Source: Nonomuraea sediminis | Lineage (GTDB): Bacteria > Actinomycetota > Actinomycetes > Streptosporangiales > Streptosporangiaceae | Length of the DNA: 64,000 nucleotides | Assembly (NCBI RefSeq): GCF_018531495.1 | Contig: NZ_JAHDTI010000012.1 | Span: forward strand, 310,001-374,000 | Direction: 5' to 3' | In this document: piece by piece, positions 1-8,434 of the stretch | Layout: every line of letters begins with the position of its first letter | How positions within the stretch are numbered: position 1 is the first letter of the stretch | Made by a program: the position numbers and the translations under genes | The notes under the pieces: model-generated | What the model was told of the DNA's origin: nothing | Database searches by the model: none | What the model saw: the letters and a program-made list of their open reading frames with translations, nothing else

Positions 1-469
1 CGCCGATGTAGCGCGCCTTGCCCGACTTCACGACGTCGTGCAGCGCCTCCATCGTCTCCTCGATCGGCGTCTCGTAGTCCCACCGGTGGATCTGGTAGAG
101 GTCCACGTAGTCGGTCCCGAGCCGCCGCAGCGAGGCGTCGATGGAGTCGAGGATGTGCTTGCGCGAGAGGCCCCGGTCGTTGGGCCCGTCGCTCATCGGG
201 AAGTACACCTTCGTGGCGAGCACGTAGTCCTCGCGGCGCGGGAACAGCTCCTTGAGCAGCCGCCCGGTGATCTCCTCGCTGACCCCGGTCGAGTACATGT
301 CCGCGGTGTCGAAGTAGTTAACCCCGGCCTCGACCGCGGCCCGCACGATCGGCCGGCCCGCCTCCTCGTCCAGGAACCAGGCGCGCTGCGCCGGGTCCCC
401 GTAGCTCATCATCCCCAGACAGATCCGCGAAACCTTCAGCCCTGACGTACCCAGTCGCGCATAGTCCAT
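1..469 (-). CDS. Aldo/keto reductase (partial, runs off left edge)
   Basis: This is a probable cytoplasmic NADPH-dependent oxidoreductase of the aldo/keto reductase superfamily acting on carbonyl compounds; the substrate is unknown. The 156 visible residues start MDYARLGTSGLKVSRICLG. They contain the family tetrad: D54 and Y59 in YFDTADMY, K87 in LATK and H128 in YQIHRWD. The barrel is cut after about half the usual 320-340 residues because the gene continues beyond position 1. The start is the ATG at 469, which gives the canonical N-terminus; GAGC lies a few bases upstream as a weak ribosome site. It reads in the same direction as the YceI gene, about 50 bases downstream of it. Confidence 0.9.
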   Translation of the reverse strand, partial: MDYARLGTSGLKVSRICLGMMSYGDPAQRAWFLDEEAGRPIVRAAVEAGVNYFDTADMYSTGVSEEITGRLLKELFPRREDYVLATKVYFPMSDGPNDRGLSRKHILDSIDASLRRLGTDYVDLYQIHRWDYETPIEETMEALHDVVKSGKARYIG

Positions 470-521
470 GAGCTCGACCCTATCCCCGGGCGAACAGCCG
501 CCTTTCGCGGCCCTGTAGCCG

Positions 522-1055
522 TCAGGACCGGCGGACCGCGGCGACGTCGAACTCCAGCACCACCATCGAGCCGACCAGGACCTTGGTCGCGGCGTTCCAG
601 TTCACGCCCCAGTCGTTGCGGTTGATCGTGACGCTGCCCTTGAAGCCGACCCGCGAGCCGTTCCTGGCCCCGGTCAGCGCGAAGTCCACGGTGACCGGCT
701 TGGTCACGCCGCGCATGGTCAGGTCACCGGTGACCTTGAAGGTGGTCTCGCCGGTCTGCGCCACCGCGGTCGAGGCGAAGGTGATGGCCGGGTGGTCGTC
801 GGTGTACAGGAACGTGCCGCGCAGTTGGTCGTCGCGCTGCGGGTTGTGGGTCTGGATGCTCTTGGCCCGGATGGTGAGCCGGGCGCTGGACTTCGACGGG
901 TCGTCGCCGTCCAGGTAGGCGCTGCCCTCGAACTCCTCGAACTGCCCGCGCACCCTGGTGGCCATCGTGTGCCGGGCGACGAAGCCGATCCGCGTGTGGG
1001 CGGTGTCGAGGACGTAGTCGCCGGTCAGCTCGCTGAGCCTGGTCATGGTTGACAT
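522..1055 (-). CDS. YceI family protein
   Basis: This is a 177-residue YceI-like lipocalin-fold protein. The family binds isoprenoid-type lipids and is often induced by stress. The sequence has the usual start (DYVLDTAHTRIGFVARH), the MRGVTKPVTVDFALTG segment and the ending NRNDWGVNWN. I see no signal peptide, so it is probably cytoplasmic like many actinobacterial members. The ATG at 1055 has GGAAG upstream; an ATG at 1046 is possible. It sits downstream of a MarR gene but has its own promoter-like element (1124-1152), nearly identical to those at the SigJ-type locus 33 kb away. I infer that it belongs to that sigma factor's regulon. Confidence 0.92.
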   Translation of the reverse strand: MSTMTRLSELTGDYVLDTAHTRIGFVARHTMATRVRGQFEEFEGSAYLDGDDPSKSSARLTIRAKSIQTHNPQRDDQLRGTFLYTDDHPAITFASTAVAQTGETTFKVTGDLTMRGVTKPVTVDFALTGARNGSRVGFKGSVTINRNDWGVNWNAATKVLVGSMVVLEFDVAAVRRS

Positions 1056-1123
1056 GCTTGGTCGCTTCCTTGTCGGTGCTCACCCCGCGCCCTCTCGGGT
1101 TCACGGGATGCCATCTCAGGAGT

Positions 1124-1152
1124 CCGACGAGACAACCACCGGGAATGTGAGG
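1124..1152 (-). promoter_or_regulatory. Putative ECF41-type promoter upstream of the YceI gene
   Basis: On the minus strand CCTCACA (1152-1146) is followed by exactly 16 bases and then CGTCGGACT (1129-1121). The same arrangement occurs twice at 34.0 kb, beside the ECF41 sigma gene. ECF41 promoters are described as having TGTCACA-like -35 and CGTC-like -10 elements, which fits. A transcript would start near 1117, leaving a leader of about 60 bases before the YceI start. Confidence 0.75.
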
Positions 1153-1160
1153 CGAAGCGC

Positions 1161-1610
1161 TCAAGTGCCACGGCCGAGTTCGGCCAGGCGGGTCAGGGCG
1201 GGGAGGGCCTGGGCGATGGCGCGGCGCTGGTCGGGGGTCAGGCGGTCGACGAGCGGGACCAGATGGCGGGTGCGGTCGTCGTGGCGGGAGCGCCCGATCC
1301 GCCGGCCCGCCTCGGTGATGTGCACCAGGACGGCGCGGCCGTCGGAGGGGTCAGGGTGGCGCTCGACCAGCCCGTCGCGCTCGAGCCGGGTGATCAGCTG
1401 GGTGAGGCCGGGCTGGCTGACCTGCTCGGTCCTGGTCAGGTCGGTCAGCCGCATCGGGCCGTCGTTGAAGGCGAGCGTGTCCAGCACCGACAGCGTCGTG
1501 AACGACAGCTTCTCCAGCGTGGGCAGGCGGATGTAGAAGCGGTTGAAGTTCTCGATCGCCGTGGTGAAGTCATCCACGTCCAGTTCGCTGTCGTCCACCC
1601 GCAACAGCAT
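1161..1610 (-). CDS. MarR family transcriptional regulator
   Basis: This is a 149-residue winged-helix repressor-type protein. The recognition region (LTDLTRTEQVSQPGLTQLI) and wing (LVERHPDPSDGRAVLVHITEAG) are typical of MarR. The ATG at 1610 is chosen; an in-frame TTG at 1619 would add three residues. It is divergent from gap, with fewer than 30 bases between the two starts. A perfect inverted repeat there (ATAAGC-T-GCTTAT, 1626-1638) is the obvious binding site, so it probably controls itself and gap. Its ligand is unknown. Confidence 0.9.
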   Translation of the reverse strand: MLLRVDDSELDVDDFTTAIENFNRFYIRLPTLEKLSFTTLSVLDTLAFNDGPMRLTDLTRTEQVSQPGLTQLITRLERDGLVERHPDPSDGRAVLVHITEAGRRIGRSRHDDRTRHLVPLVDRLTPDQRRAIAQALPALTRLAELGRGT

Positions 1611-1617
1611 ATATCGC

Positions 1618-1639
1618 AAATTTATATAAGCTGCTTATG
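1618..1639. promoter_or_regulatory. Overlapping divergent promoters and MarR operator
   Basis: ATAAGC and GCTTAT (1626-1631 and 1633-1638) form a perfect 6+6 inverted repeat with a one-base centre. TATAAG (1625-1630) ends 6 bases before the ATG at 1637, as in leaderless actinobacterial promoters. The minus strand carries TATAAA (1626-1621) about 10 bases before the MarR ATG. No Shine-Dalgarno sequence is visible for gap. Confidence 0.55.
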
Positions 1640-2653
1640 ATGTCTGCCATGACTGTTCGTGTTGGTATCAATGGTTTCGGACGGATCGGGCGGAACTTCT
1701 TCCGCGCCGCGGCGGCACGCGGCGAGGACCTGGAGATCGTCGCGGTCAACGATCTGGGCGAGGTGGCGACCATGGCCCACCTGCTGGCCTACGACTCGAT
1801 CCTGGGCCGCTTCCCCGGCCGGGTGACCGCGGAGCCGGGCGCGATCCGCGTCGGAGACGCGACGGTGCGGGTGCTGGCCGAGCGTGACCCGGCCGACCTG
1901 CCGTGGGGTGAGCTGGGCGTGGACGTGGTCATCGAGTCCACGGGCGTGTTCACCCAGGCGGCCAGGGCCCGCGCGCACGTCGACGGCGGCGCCAAGAAGG
2001 TCGTCATCGCCGCCCCCGCCAGCGGCGAGGACGTCACGATCGTGCTCGGCGTCAACCAGGACGCCTACGACCCCGAGCAGCACACGGTCATCTCCAACGC
2101 CTCGTGCACCACCAACTGCCTGGGCGTGCTGGCCAAGGTGCTGCACGAGGCGGTCGGCATCGACTCGGGCATGATGACCACCGTCCACGCCTACACCCAG
2201 GACCAGAACCTGCAGGACGGCCCGCACTCCGACCTGCGGCGGGCCCGGGCGGCGGCGCTCAACATCGCGCCCACCTCCAGCGGCGCGGCCAAGGCGATCG
2301 GCCTGGTGCTGCCGGAGCTGCGCGGCAGGCTGGACGCCTTCGCGCTGCGGGTGCCGGTCCCGACGGGATCGGTGACCGACCTCACGGTCACCACGCTGCG
2401 CCCCACCACGGTGGAGGAGGTCAACCAGGCCTACGCCGAGGCGGCGGCCGGGCCGTACCAGGGGCTGCTGTCCTACACCGAGGCGCCGATCGTCAGCCAG
2501 GACATCGTCACCGATCCCGCGTCCTGCGTCTTCGACGCCCAGCTCACGCGCGTGCTCGGGTCGCAGGTCAAGGTGGTCGGCTGGTACGACAACGAGTGGG
2601 GCTACGCCAACCGCCTCATCGACCTCACCCTCATGATCGGCCGGACTCTCTGA
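1637..2653 (+). CDS. gap: Type I glyceraldehyde-3-phosphate dehydrogenase
   Basis: This cytoplasmic glycolytic enzyme oxidises glyceraldehyde 3-phosphate with NAD(P)+ and phosphate to 1,3-bisphosphoglycerate. The Rossmann start MTVRVGINGFGRIGRNFF and the catalytic SNASCTTNC motif are present; the cysteine is residue 153 if translation starts at 1649. The ending WYDNEWGYANRLIDL is typical. The ATG at 1637 fits a leaderless transcript, while the ATG at 1649 gives the conserved N-terminus; the difference is four residues. It is transcribed away from a MarR gene, which is an unusual partner for gap and suggests an inducible or secondary copy rather than the main glycolytic gene. Confidence 0.97.
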   Translation: MMSAMTVRVGINGFGRIGRNFFRAAAARGEDLEIVAVNDLGEVATMAHLLAYDSILGRFPGRVTAEPGAIRVGDATVRVLAERDPADLPWGELGVDVVIESTGVFTQAARARAHVDGGAKKVVIAAPASGEDVTIVLGVNQDAYDPEQHTVISNASCTTNCLGVLAKVLHEAVGIDSGMMTTVHAYTQDQNLQDGPHSDLRRARAAALNIAPTSSGAAKAIGLVLPELRGRLDAFALRVPVPTGSVTDLTVTTLRPTTVEEVNQAYAEAAAGPYQGLLSYTEAPIVSQDIVTDPASCVFDAQLTRVLGSQVKVVGWYDNEWGYANRLIDLTLMIGRTL

Positions 2654-2667
2654 CCGATCACGAGGGG

Positions 2668-4653
2668 TCAGGCCGCCGCTTCCGCCCGCAGGGGGAAGTG
2701 GCAGGCGACCTGGTGGAGGCCGCCCTGCAGCGGAGGCTCCGTGGCGCAGATGTCCTGGGCCACGGGGCAGCGGGTGCGGAAACGGCACCCGCTGGGCGGG
2801 TTGATCGCGCTCGGCAGCTCGCCGCGGATGGCCGTACTCGGACTGGGCGAGCGCGACGGGTCGGGCGTGGGGACGGCGTCGATGAGCGCCTGGGTGTAGG
2901 GGTGGCGCGCGGCGCGGACCACCTCGCGGGCCGGCCCGATCTCGACGAGCTTGCCCAGGTACATCACGCCGATCCGGTCGGCCATGTAGTCGACCACCGA
3001 CAGGTCGTGGCTGATGAACACGTACGACAGGCCGAGCTCGCGCTGCAGGTCGCGCATGAGATTGAGCACCTGCGCCTGGATCGACACGTCCAGCGCGCTG
3101 ACCGGCTCGTCGGCCACGATGAGCCGTGGTTCCAGCGCCAGCGACCTGGCCAGCCCGATGCGCTGCAGCTGCCCGCCGGAGAACTCGTGCGGGTAGCGCT
3201 CCAGCGCCCGCCGCGACAGCCCGACCTGGTCGAGCAGGCCGCTGATGCGGGTACGGCGGGCCGCGGAGTCGCCGACCTGCTGGATCTCCAGCGGCTCGGA
3301 CAGGATGGCGTCGATGCGCATGCGCGGGTTCATGGCCGCGTAGCTGTCCTGGAACATCAGTTGCACCTGCCGGTGCATCTGGTGGCGGGCACGCCGGTCC
3401 AGGGTGGCGATGTCGGTGCCGTCGATGATGATCTGTCCGCCGCTCGGGGCTTCGAGCCCGGCCACCAGGCGGCCGACGGTGGACTTGCCGCAGCCGGACT
3501 CGCCCACGATGCCCAGCGTCTCACCGGCCCTGACGTCGAAGGACACGTCGGCCACGGCCGAGACCCTGCCGGGGCTCCTGCCGAAGCCGTCGCCGCCGGC
3601 CTCGTACTCCTTGACCAGCTCCCGCACCGACAGGATCGTGCCCGATTTGTCGGGCACCTCGGAGCGAGGGGCGGGGGCCGAGCCGGAGATCGTGACGGCC
3701 TCGGTGACGGGGTGCAGACAGGCGAACCGATGCCCGTCACCCGTGAGCTGGACGTCGGTGGTGCGGCATTCGTCGGTGGCGAAGCCGCAGCGCGCCGCGA
3801 AGCGGCACCCGGTCAGCGGCCGCGACAGGTCCGGCGGCAGCCCGGGGATGCTGTAGAGCCGCCCGTCGGCCGCCGACTCCGGCAGCGCGTTCATCAGCGC
3901 CTGGGTGTAGCGGTGGCGCGGCGAGCGGAACAGCTCGGCCGTGGTGGCGGTCTCCACCACCCGCCCGGCGTACATGACGGCGACCCGGTCGGCGCGGTTG
4001 GCGATCACTCCGAGGTCGTGGGTGACCAGGATGACCGCCATCTTGAACTCCTCGCGCAGGTCGTCGATGAGCTCGAGGATCTGGCGCTGGGTGGTGACGT
4101 CCAGGGCGGTGGTGGGCTCGTCGGCGATGAGCAGGCGCGGGGAGCGGATGAGCGCCATGGCGATGACCACGCGCTGGCGCATGCCGCCCGACAGCTGGTG
4201 CGGGTAGTTGTCGACGATCTTGTCGGGGCGGGGCATGCCGACCCTGCGCAGGATCTCGATGGCCCGCTCGCGTGCCTCGGCCTTGCCCAGGCCCTGGTGG
4301 ATGCGCAGGGGTTCGGCGACCTGGGCGCCGATGCGCATGGTGGGGTTGAGCGAGGTGAGCGGGTCCTGGAAGACCATGCCCATCTCCACCCCGCGCACCC
4401 GGCGCAGCTCCTCGGGCGACATCTCCCGCAGGTCGCGCCCGTCGAAGAGGATCTGCCCGCCGGCGACGTGGCCGCCCGGCGGCAGCAGACCCATGATCGA
4501 CAGGACGGTCATGGTCTTGCCGCTGCCGGACTCGCCCACGATGCCGAGCGTCTCGCCCTGCCGTACCTCCAGGTTGACCTGGTCGAGGGCGTGCACGGTG
4601 CCGCGCCGCAGCGCGATGTCGGTACTGAGGTCGACAAGCCTCAACAAGCTCAC
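2668..4653 (-). CDS. Peptide ABC importer, fused double ATPase (OppD-OppF type)
   Basis: This 661-residue protein carries two complete ATPase domains of an oligopeptide/dipeptide importer. Domain 1 has Walker A GESGSGKT (residues 40-47), signature LSGGMRQRV and Walker B LLIADEPTTALD. Domain 2 has GESGCGKST, signature FSGGQLQRIGLARSLAL and LIVADEPVSALD. Each domain is followed by an oligo_HPY-type Cys motif (TGCRFAARCGFATDEC; SGCRFRTRCPVAQDIC), probably a 4Fe-4S or metal site as in related Opp/Dpp ATPases. The GTG start at 4653 follows AGGAGG at good spacing and lies three bases after the permease stop. It is the last gene of the binding protein-DppB-DppC-ATPase operon and converges on gap. 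Confidence 0.95.
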   Translation of the reverse strand: MSLLRLVDLSTDIALRRGTVHALDQVNLEVRQGETLGIVGESGSGKTMTVLSIMGLLPPGGHVAGGQILFDGRDLREMSPEELRRVRGVEMGMVFQDPLTSLNPTMRIGAQVAEPLRIHQGLGKAEARERAIEILRRVGMPRPDKIVDNYPHQLSGGMRQRVVIAMALIRSPRLLIADEPTTALDVTTQRQILELIDDLREEFKMAVILVTHDLGVIANRADRVAVMYAGRVVETATTAELFRSPRHRYTQALMNALPESAADGRLYSIPGLPPDLSRPLTGCRFAARCGFATDECRTTDVQLTGDGHRFACLHPVTEAVTISGSAPAPRSEVPDKSGTILSVRELVKEYEAGGDGFGRSPGRVSAVADVSFDVRAGETLGIVGESGCGKSTVGRLVAGLEAPSGGQIIIDGTDIATLDRRARHQMHRQVQLMFQDSYAAMNPRMRIDAILSEPLEIQQVGDSAARRTRISGLLDQVGLSRRALERYPHEFSGGQLQRIGLARSLALEPRLIVADEPVSALDVSIQAQVLNLMRDLQRELGLSYVFISHDLSVVDYMADRIGVMYLGKLVEIGPAREVVRAARHPYTQALIDAVPTPDPSRSPSPSTAIRGELPSAINPPSGCRFRTRCPVAQDICATEPPLQGGLHQVACHFPLRAEAAA

Positions 4654-4655
4654 GG

Positions 4656-5540
4656 CTATCTCCTCCTGAGGCGGACCTCGAAGACGTCCCTCAGCCCGTC
4701 GCCGATGAAGTTGAAGGCGAGCACGATGAGGATGATGGCGATTCCCGGCGGATACAGCAGCCACCAGTGGCCGCTGAAGGTGTCGGACAGCCCGTCGGAG
4801 AGCATGCCGCCCCAGTTGGCCGCGGGCGGCGGCACGCCCAGGCCGAGGAAGGACAGGTAGGCCACGTACAGGATCGCGTCGGCGATCTGGAAGGTGGCGT
4901 TGACGATCACCGTGCCGATGGCGTTGGGGATGATGTGCCTGCGTACGGCGCGGCCGCCGGTGCCGCCCATGCCGCGCATGGCGATCACGTACTCGCGGGT
5001 CCGCAGCGTCAGCGCCTCGCCCCGGACCAGCCGGGCGGGGCCGAGCCAGGCGAACGCCCCGATGATCACGATGAGCATCGGCACGGTCGGGGTGAAGATC
5101 GAGGCCATGAGCATGAACAGGAACAGCGCCGGGATCGACATCATGGCGTCGACCACGCGCATCATGACCGCGTCCGCCCAGCCGCCGGCGAATCCGGCGA
5201 TCGCGCCCCACACGGTGCCGACGACGGTGGCCAGCAGGCCCGCGGCCAGGCCGACCACGATGGAGGTCTGGCCGCCCAGCATCAGGCGGCCGAGCTGGTC
5301 GTAGCCGACGCCGTCGGTGCCCAGCGGGTGGCCTGCCGTACCGGGGGACAGGAAGACCTTGGCCAGGTCGGTGTGGACCTGGTCGGTGTGGTAGAAGATC
5401 GGGCCGAGGAAGCAGAAGGCCGCCAGCAGCACGAAGATGCCGACGCCGACCAGGGCCAGCCGGTTTTCCGAGAAGACTTCCAGTCCCTGGCGCCACATCG
5501 AGCGGACGGGCGCCTCTTCTTCCTGGACGGTGGTGGTCAT
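4656..5540 (-). CDS. Peptide ABC importer permease, DppC/OppC type
   Basis: This 294-residue inner-membrane subunit has a short cytoplasmic N-terminus (MTTTVQEEEAPVRSMWRQ), a first membrane helix (LALVGVGIFVLLAAFCFLG), an external loop (TDQVHTDLAKVFLSPGTAG) and then the usual helical bundle. The EAA coupling loop is visible in VRGEALTLRTREYVIAMRGM. It pairs with the upstream DppB-type permease, with a 4-base ATGA overlap. The ATG at 5540 was chosen because the longer upstream reading is only a shadow of the DppB gene. Confidence 0.94.
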   Translation of the reverse strand: MTTTVQEEEAPVRSMWRQGLEVFSENRLALVGVGIFVLLAAFCFLGPIFYHTDQVHTDLAKVFLSPGTAGHPLGTDGVGYDQLGRLMLGGQTSIVVGLAAGLLATVVGTVWGAIAGFAGGWADAVMMRVVDAMMSIPALFLFMLMASIFTPTVPMLIVIIGAFAWLGPARLVRGEALTLRTREYVIAMRGMGGTGGRAVRRHIIPNAIGTVIVNATFQIADAILYVAYLSFLGLGVPPPAANWGGMLSDGLSDTFSGHWWLLYPPGIAIILIVLAFNFIGDGLRDVFEVRLRRR

Positions 5541-6496
5541 GAACGGCCTGCCTTGAGTCGCACGCGCGGGTCGACCGCGGCGTAGAGCACGTCGGCCACC
5601 AGCGCGCCGAGCACGGTGGCCACCGAGATCAGCAGCGTGACGCCGAGCAGGATCGGGTAGTCGCGTTTGAGCGCCGACTGCCAGAACAGCAGCCCCATGC
5701 CCGGGTAGTTGAACAGCCGCTCGACCACCAGGGCGCCGGAGAACAGCGCGGGCAGGTACATGCCGAGCAGGGTGATGACGGGGAACAGGCCGTTGCGCAG
5801 CGTGTGCCCGACGATCACCCGGCCCTCGGACAGGCCCTTGCTGCGGGCGGTGCGCACGTAGTTCTCGTTGAGGTTGTCGACCATGGACGAGCGCACGTAC
5901 CGGGAGTAGACGGCGACGGTGAGGATGGCCAGTGTGACGGTGGGCAGGACCAGCCCCGCCGGGTCGGCCAGCACCTCGGCCAGGGTGAAGCCCTGCGGGG
6001 CCTCGGGCGGCAGTACCGGCCACACCTGCGAGAACAGGATGATCATCATGAGGCCCATGAAGAAGATCGGTGTGGCGTAGGCCAGCAGGGAGGCCGCGTT
6101 GATGGTGTAGTCGGGCCACTTGTTGCGGCGGACCGCCTGCACCACGCCCAGCGGGATGGCCACCACGATCGCCAGCAGGGTCGAAGCCAGCGACAGCAGC
6201 ATGGTCTTGGGCAGGCGCTGGCCGATGGCCTCGGCCACCGACTGGTTGAGCTGGAAGGAGTAGCCCAGATCGCCGCGGACCAGCCGCTGCAGGTACAGCG
6301 CGTACTGTTCCCACAGCGGCCGGTCGTATCCCATCTCGTGGTTGAAGGCGGCGATCTGTTCCAGCGTCGCTTCCTTGCCCAAGATGGCCCGCGCCGCGCC
6401 GCCTGGCAGGAAGTGCAGGATCACGAACGTGATCAGCGTCACCAGGATCACGATGACCAGGGCCTGGCCCAGGCGCATCAGGAGGTAGCGGGCCAC
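5537..6496 (-). CDS. Peptide ABC importer permease, DppB/OppB type
   Basis: This 319-residue permease begins MARYLLMRLGQALVIVILVT, the family's first helix. It carries the typical periplasmic segment (ATLEQIAAFNHEMGYDRPLWEQYALYL) and an EAA loop (YVRTARSKGLSEGRVIVGHT). The length is normal. The gene starts four bases after the binding-protein stop, so translation is probably coupled. With the DppC-type subunit it forms the membrane channel of the importer. Confidence 0.95.
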   Translation of the reverse strand: MARYLLMRLGQALVIVILVTLITFVILHFLPGGAARAILGKEATLEQIAAFNHEMGYDRPLWEQYALYLQRLVRGDLGYSFQLNQSVAEAIGQRLPKTMLLSLASTLLAIVVAIPLGVVQAVRRNKWPDYTINAASLLAYATPIFFMGLMMIILFSQVWPVLPPEAPQGFTLAEVLADPAGLVLPTVTLAILTVAVYSRYVRSSMVDNLNENYVRTARSKGLSEGRVIVGHTLRNGLFPVITLLGMYLPALFSGALVVERLFNYPGMGLLFWQSALKRDYPILLGVTLLISVATVLGALVADVLYAAVDPRVRLKAGRS

Positions 6497-6500
6497 TGGG

Positions 6501-8231
6501 TCAGCTCTTCCAGGACCAGTCTTGGAAGTACATCAGGTTCATCGGGTCCTGCGGGTCGACGCCCTGCAGATCCGACTTGTAGGCCGAGATCTGGTACACG
6601 GGGTTGGGCATCCACAGCACCGGCAGGTCCTTGGCCAGGAAGTCGTTGTAGGCGGTCAGCGCGCCGGCGTCGGCGGAGAACTGGGCCGCGTCGATCAGCT
6701 GGTCGGCCTCGGGGCTGGAGTAGCTGCCGAGGTTGACGGGGGCGTCGGTCTGGAACAGCCGCTCGCCGGAGGCGAAGGCGGGGTAGTACCAGCTGCCCTG
6801 GGAGCCGAAGAACGACATGTCCCACGAGCACTTGGCGTCCGACGGCTTGCAGGCCGGGGTGACCGCGACGGAGTCGGGCACCTCCTTGATGGTCAGCTGG
6901 ATGCCGAGCTTGGCCATCTGGGACTTGATCTCGGCGAACATCTTGGAGGTGGCGGTGAAGCCGGACTGGCTGGTGACGGTGAAGCTCAGCGGCGTGCCCG
7001 CGGCGACGCCGTCACCGCACTTGGCGGCGTCCTGGCAGGTACTCTGCCCGTCGGGCACGACCTTCCAGCCGTTGGACTCCAGCAGCTGCTTGGCCTTGGC
7101 CGGGTCGAAGCCGTAGGCGCAGCCCTGACCGGCGGGAGAGCCGGGCTTGGCGGGCACCGGGCCGCAGGTGGGGGCGGCCATGTCGGACCAGATGACCTTG
7201 CTGATGGTCGGCTGGTCGATGAGCATCTGCAGCGCCTGGCGCAGGTAGGGCTGCTTGAACAGCACCCCGGTCTTGGGGTTGTTGTAGTTGAGCTGCAGGT
7301 AGGTGATCGACCACCCGTACCAGGGGGAGATCTTGTAGCTCTTGGACTCCAGATAGGACTTCTGCGACAGGTTGGCCGGCGGGATGTAGCCGTAGTCGAT
7401 CTGGCCGGCGCGCAGCACGTTGAACTCGGCGTCGTCGCCGGTGAACGGCCGCAGCACGATCTTGTTCAGCTTCGGCTTGTCGCTGCCGGAGTAGGTGTCC
7501 TGCTTGGCCAGGACGACCTCGCCGTTGGGGACGTAGCTCGCCAGCTTCCACGGGCCGCTGTTGGTCTTCCACAGCGGGTTGGTGGCGTAGGACTTGGGGT
7601 CCTTGGCGGCGTCGGTCAGCTGGGCGAAGGTCTGCTTGGCGTCGCCCTTGTCCCAGGCGTGCTGGGGGATGGGGACGATGCGGTTGAGCTGGTTGTCCAC
7701 GAACCAGGCGGTGTTGTAGGCCTTCTTGGTGGTGAAGGAGAAGGTCTTGTCGTCCTTGACCTGGAAGCTGGCGATGTTGTCGGGGAACCCGCCGGGCTTG
7801 TAGGAGGCCCACTTGTCCTTGTTGGTGGTGACCAGGTCCCACCAGAACTGGATGTCCTTGGTGGTGATGGGCTTGCCGTCGGACCAGGTGTTGTCCTTGA
7901 GCGTGATGGTCAGCGTCTTGCCGCCGTCGCTGACGGCCGGCGGCTGCGCCAGCGAGCGCTCGGTGTCGATGTTGTCCTGGCTGGCCCCGTCGAGCTGGTA
8001 GGCGTACAGCTTGCGGTACAGGGCGGTGGAGAAGATGTCGTTCTCGCCCTGGGTGAAGCCGGGGGCCGAGATCGGCAGGATCCAGTTGGGCGTGCGGAAG
8101 GCCACCGTGACGGTGTCCTTGCCTTGGGCGCCGCCTTGTTGCGAACTGCTACCGGCGCCGCCGCCGCTGCAGGCGGTCAGGCCGAGCCCGAGGGCGGCCA
8201 GGCCGCTCACGATGCGGATTCTCGTCCCCAT
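6501..8231 (-). CDS. Peptide-binding lipoprotein (SBP family 5)
   Basis: This 576-residue extracellular solute receptor delivers peptides to the adjacent permeases. The signal peptide MGTRIRIVSGLAALGLGLTAC ends in a lipobox with C21 as the lipidated cysteine, followed by a Gly/Ser linker. The family-5 body includes ALYRKLYAYQ, LKDNTWSDGKPITTKDI and YLRQALQMLIDQ. The ATG at 8231 has GAGGAG upstream; the longer reading frame adds an Arg-rich stretch that would spoil the signal peptide. The gene leads the operon, and the divergent ROK and M81 genes suggest the cargo is a peptide processed by the M81 enzyme. Confidence 0.95.
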   Translation of the reverse strand: MGTRIRIVSGLAALGLGLTACSGGGAGSSSQQGGAQGKDTVTVAFRTPNWILPISAPGFTQGENDIFSTALYRKLYAYQLDGASQDNIDTERSLAQPPAVSDGGKTLTITLKDNTWSDGKPITTKDIQFWWDLVTTNKDKWASYKPGGFPDNIASFQVKDDKTFSFTTKKAYNTAWFVDNQLNRIVPIPQHAWDKGDAKQTFAQLTDAAKDPKSYATNPLWKTNSGPWKLASYVPNGEVVLAKQDTYSGSDKPKLNKIVLRPFTGDDAEFNVLRAGQIDYGYIPPANLSQKSYLESKSYKISPWYGWSITYLQLNYNNPKTGVLFKQPYLRQALQMLIDQPTISKVIWSDMAAPTCGPVPAKPGSPAGQGCAYGFDPAKAKQLLESNGWKVVPDGQSTCQDAAKCGDGVAAGTPLSFTVTSQSGFTATSKMFAEIKSQMAKLGIQLTIKEVPDSVAVTPACKPSDAKCSWDMSFFGSQGSWYYPAFASGERLFQTDAPVNLGSYSSPEADQLIDAAQFSADAGALTAYNDFLAKDLPVLWMPNPVYQISAYKSDLQGVDPQDPMNLMYFQDWSWKS

Positions 8232-8283
8232 GGTTCTCCTCGTCGAACGTGCGCGTGCCCTTCTGGGGGTCACTCAGCGGGAG

Positions 8284-8313
8284 AATGTATTGACTGGTTT
8301 GCAGGAAGTCAAT
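8284..8313 (-). promoter_or_regulatory. Promoter and inverted repeat upstream of the peptide importer
   Basis: On the minus strand TTGACT (8312-8307), 17 bases, then TACATT (8289-8284) makes a good housekeeping promoter, starting about 45 bases before the lipoprotein ATG. The -35 lies in a perfect inverted repeat ATTGACT/AGTCAAT (8289-8295 and 8307-8313). This is a plausible operator, perhaps for the divergent ROK regulator. Confidence 0.6.
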
Positions 8314-8327
8314 CCGAAAAATCCACT

Positions 8328-8357
8328 TTGTTCACCGGACTTATTTCGGGGTAGAGT
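8328..8357 (+). promoter_or_regulatory. Putative promoter of the ROK-M81 operon
   Basis: TTGTTC (8328-8333), 18 bases, then TAGAGT (8352-8357). The -10 resembles actinobacterial promoters. The leader would be about 70 bases and ends with AAAGGAGAGGC before the ATG at 8435. Confidence 0.45.
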
Positions 8358-8434
8358 CCGCGCCAAGACATCTTTCGATGATCGTCGTCGTGCTCGATGA
8401 TGGGCACATTCAGTGGCTCATCAAAAGGAGAGGC

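Noticed and set aside
2104..4860. 918-codon plus-strand reading frame
   Set aside because: Antisense/out-of-frame shadow of gap and the fused ATPase; low-complexity Gly/Arg/His composition and no domain.
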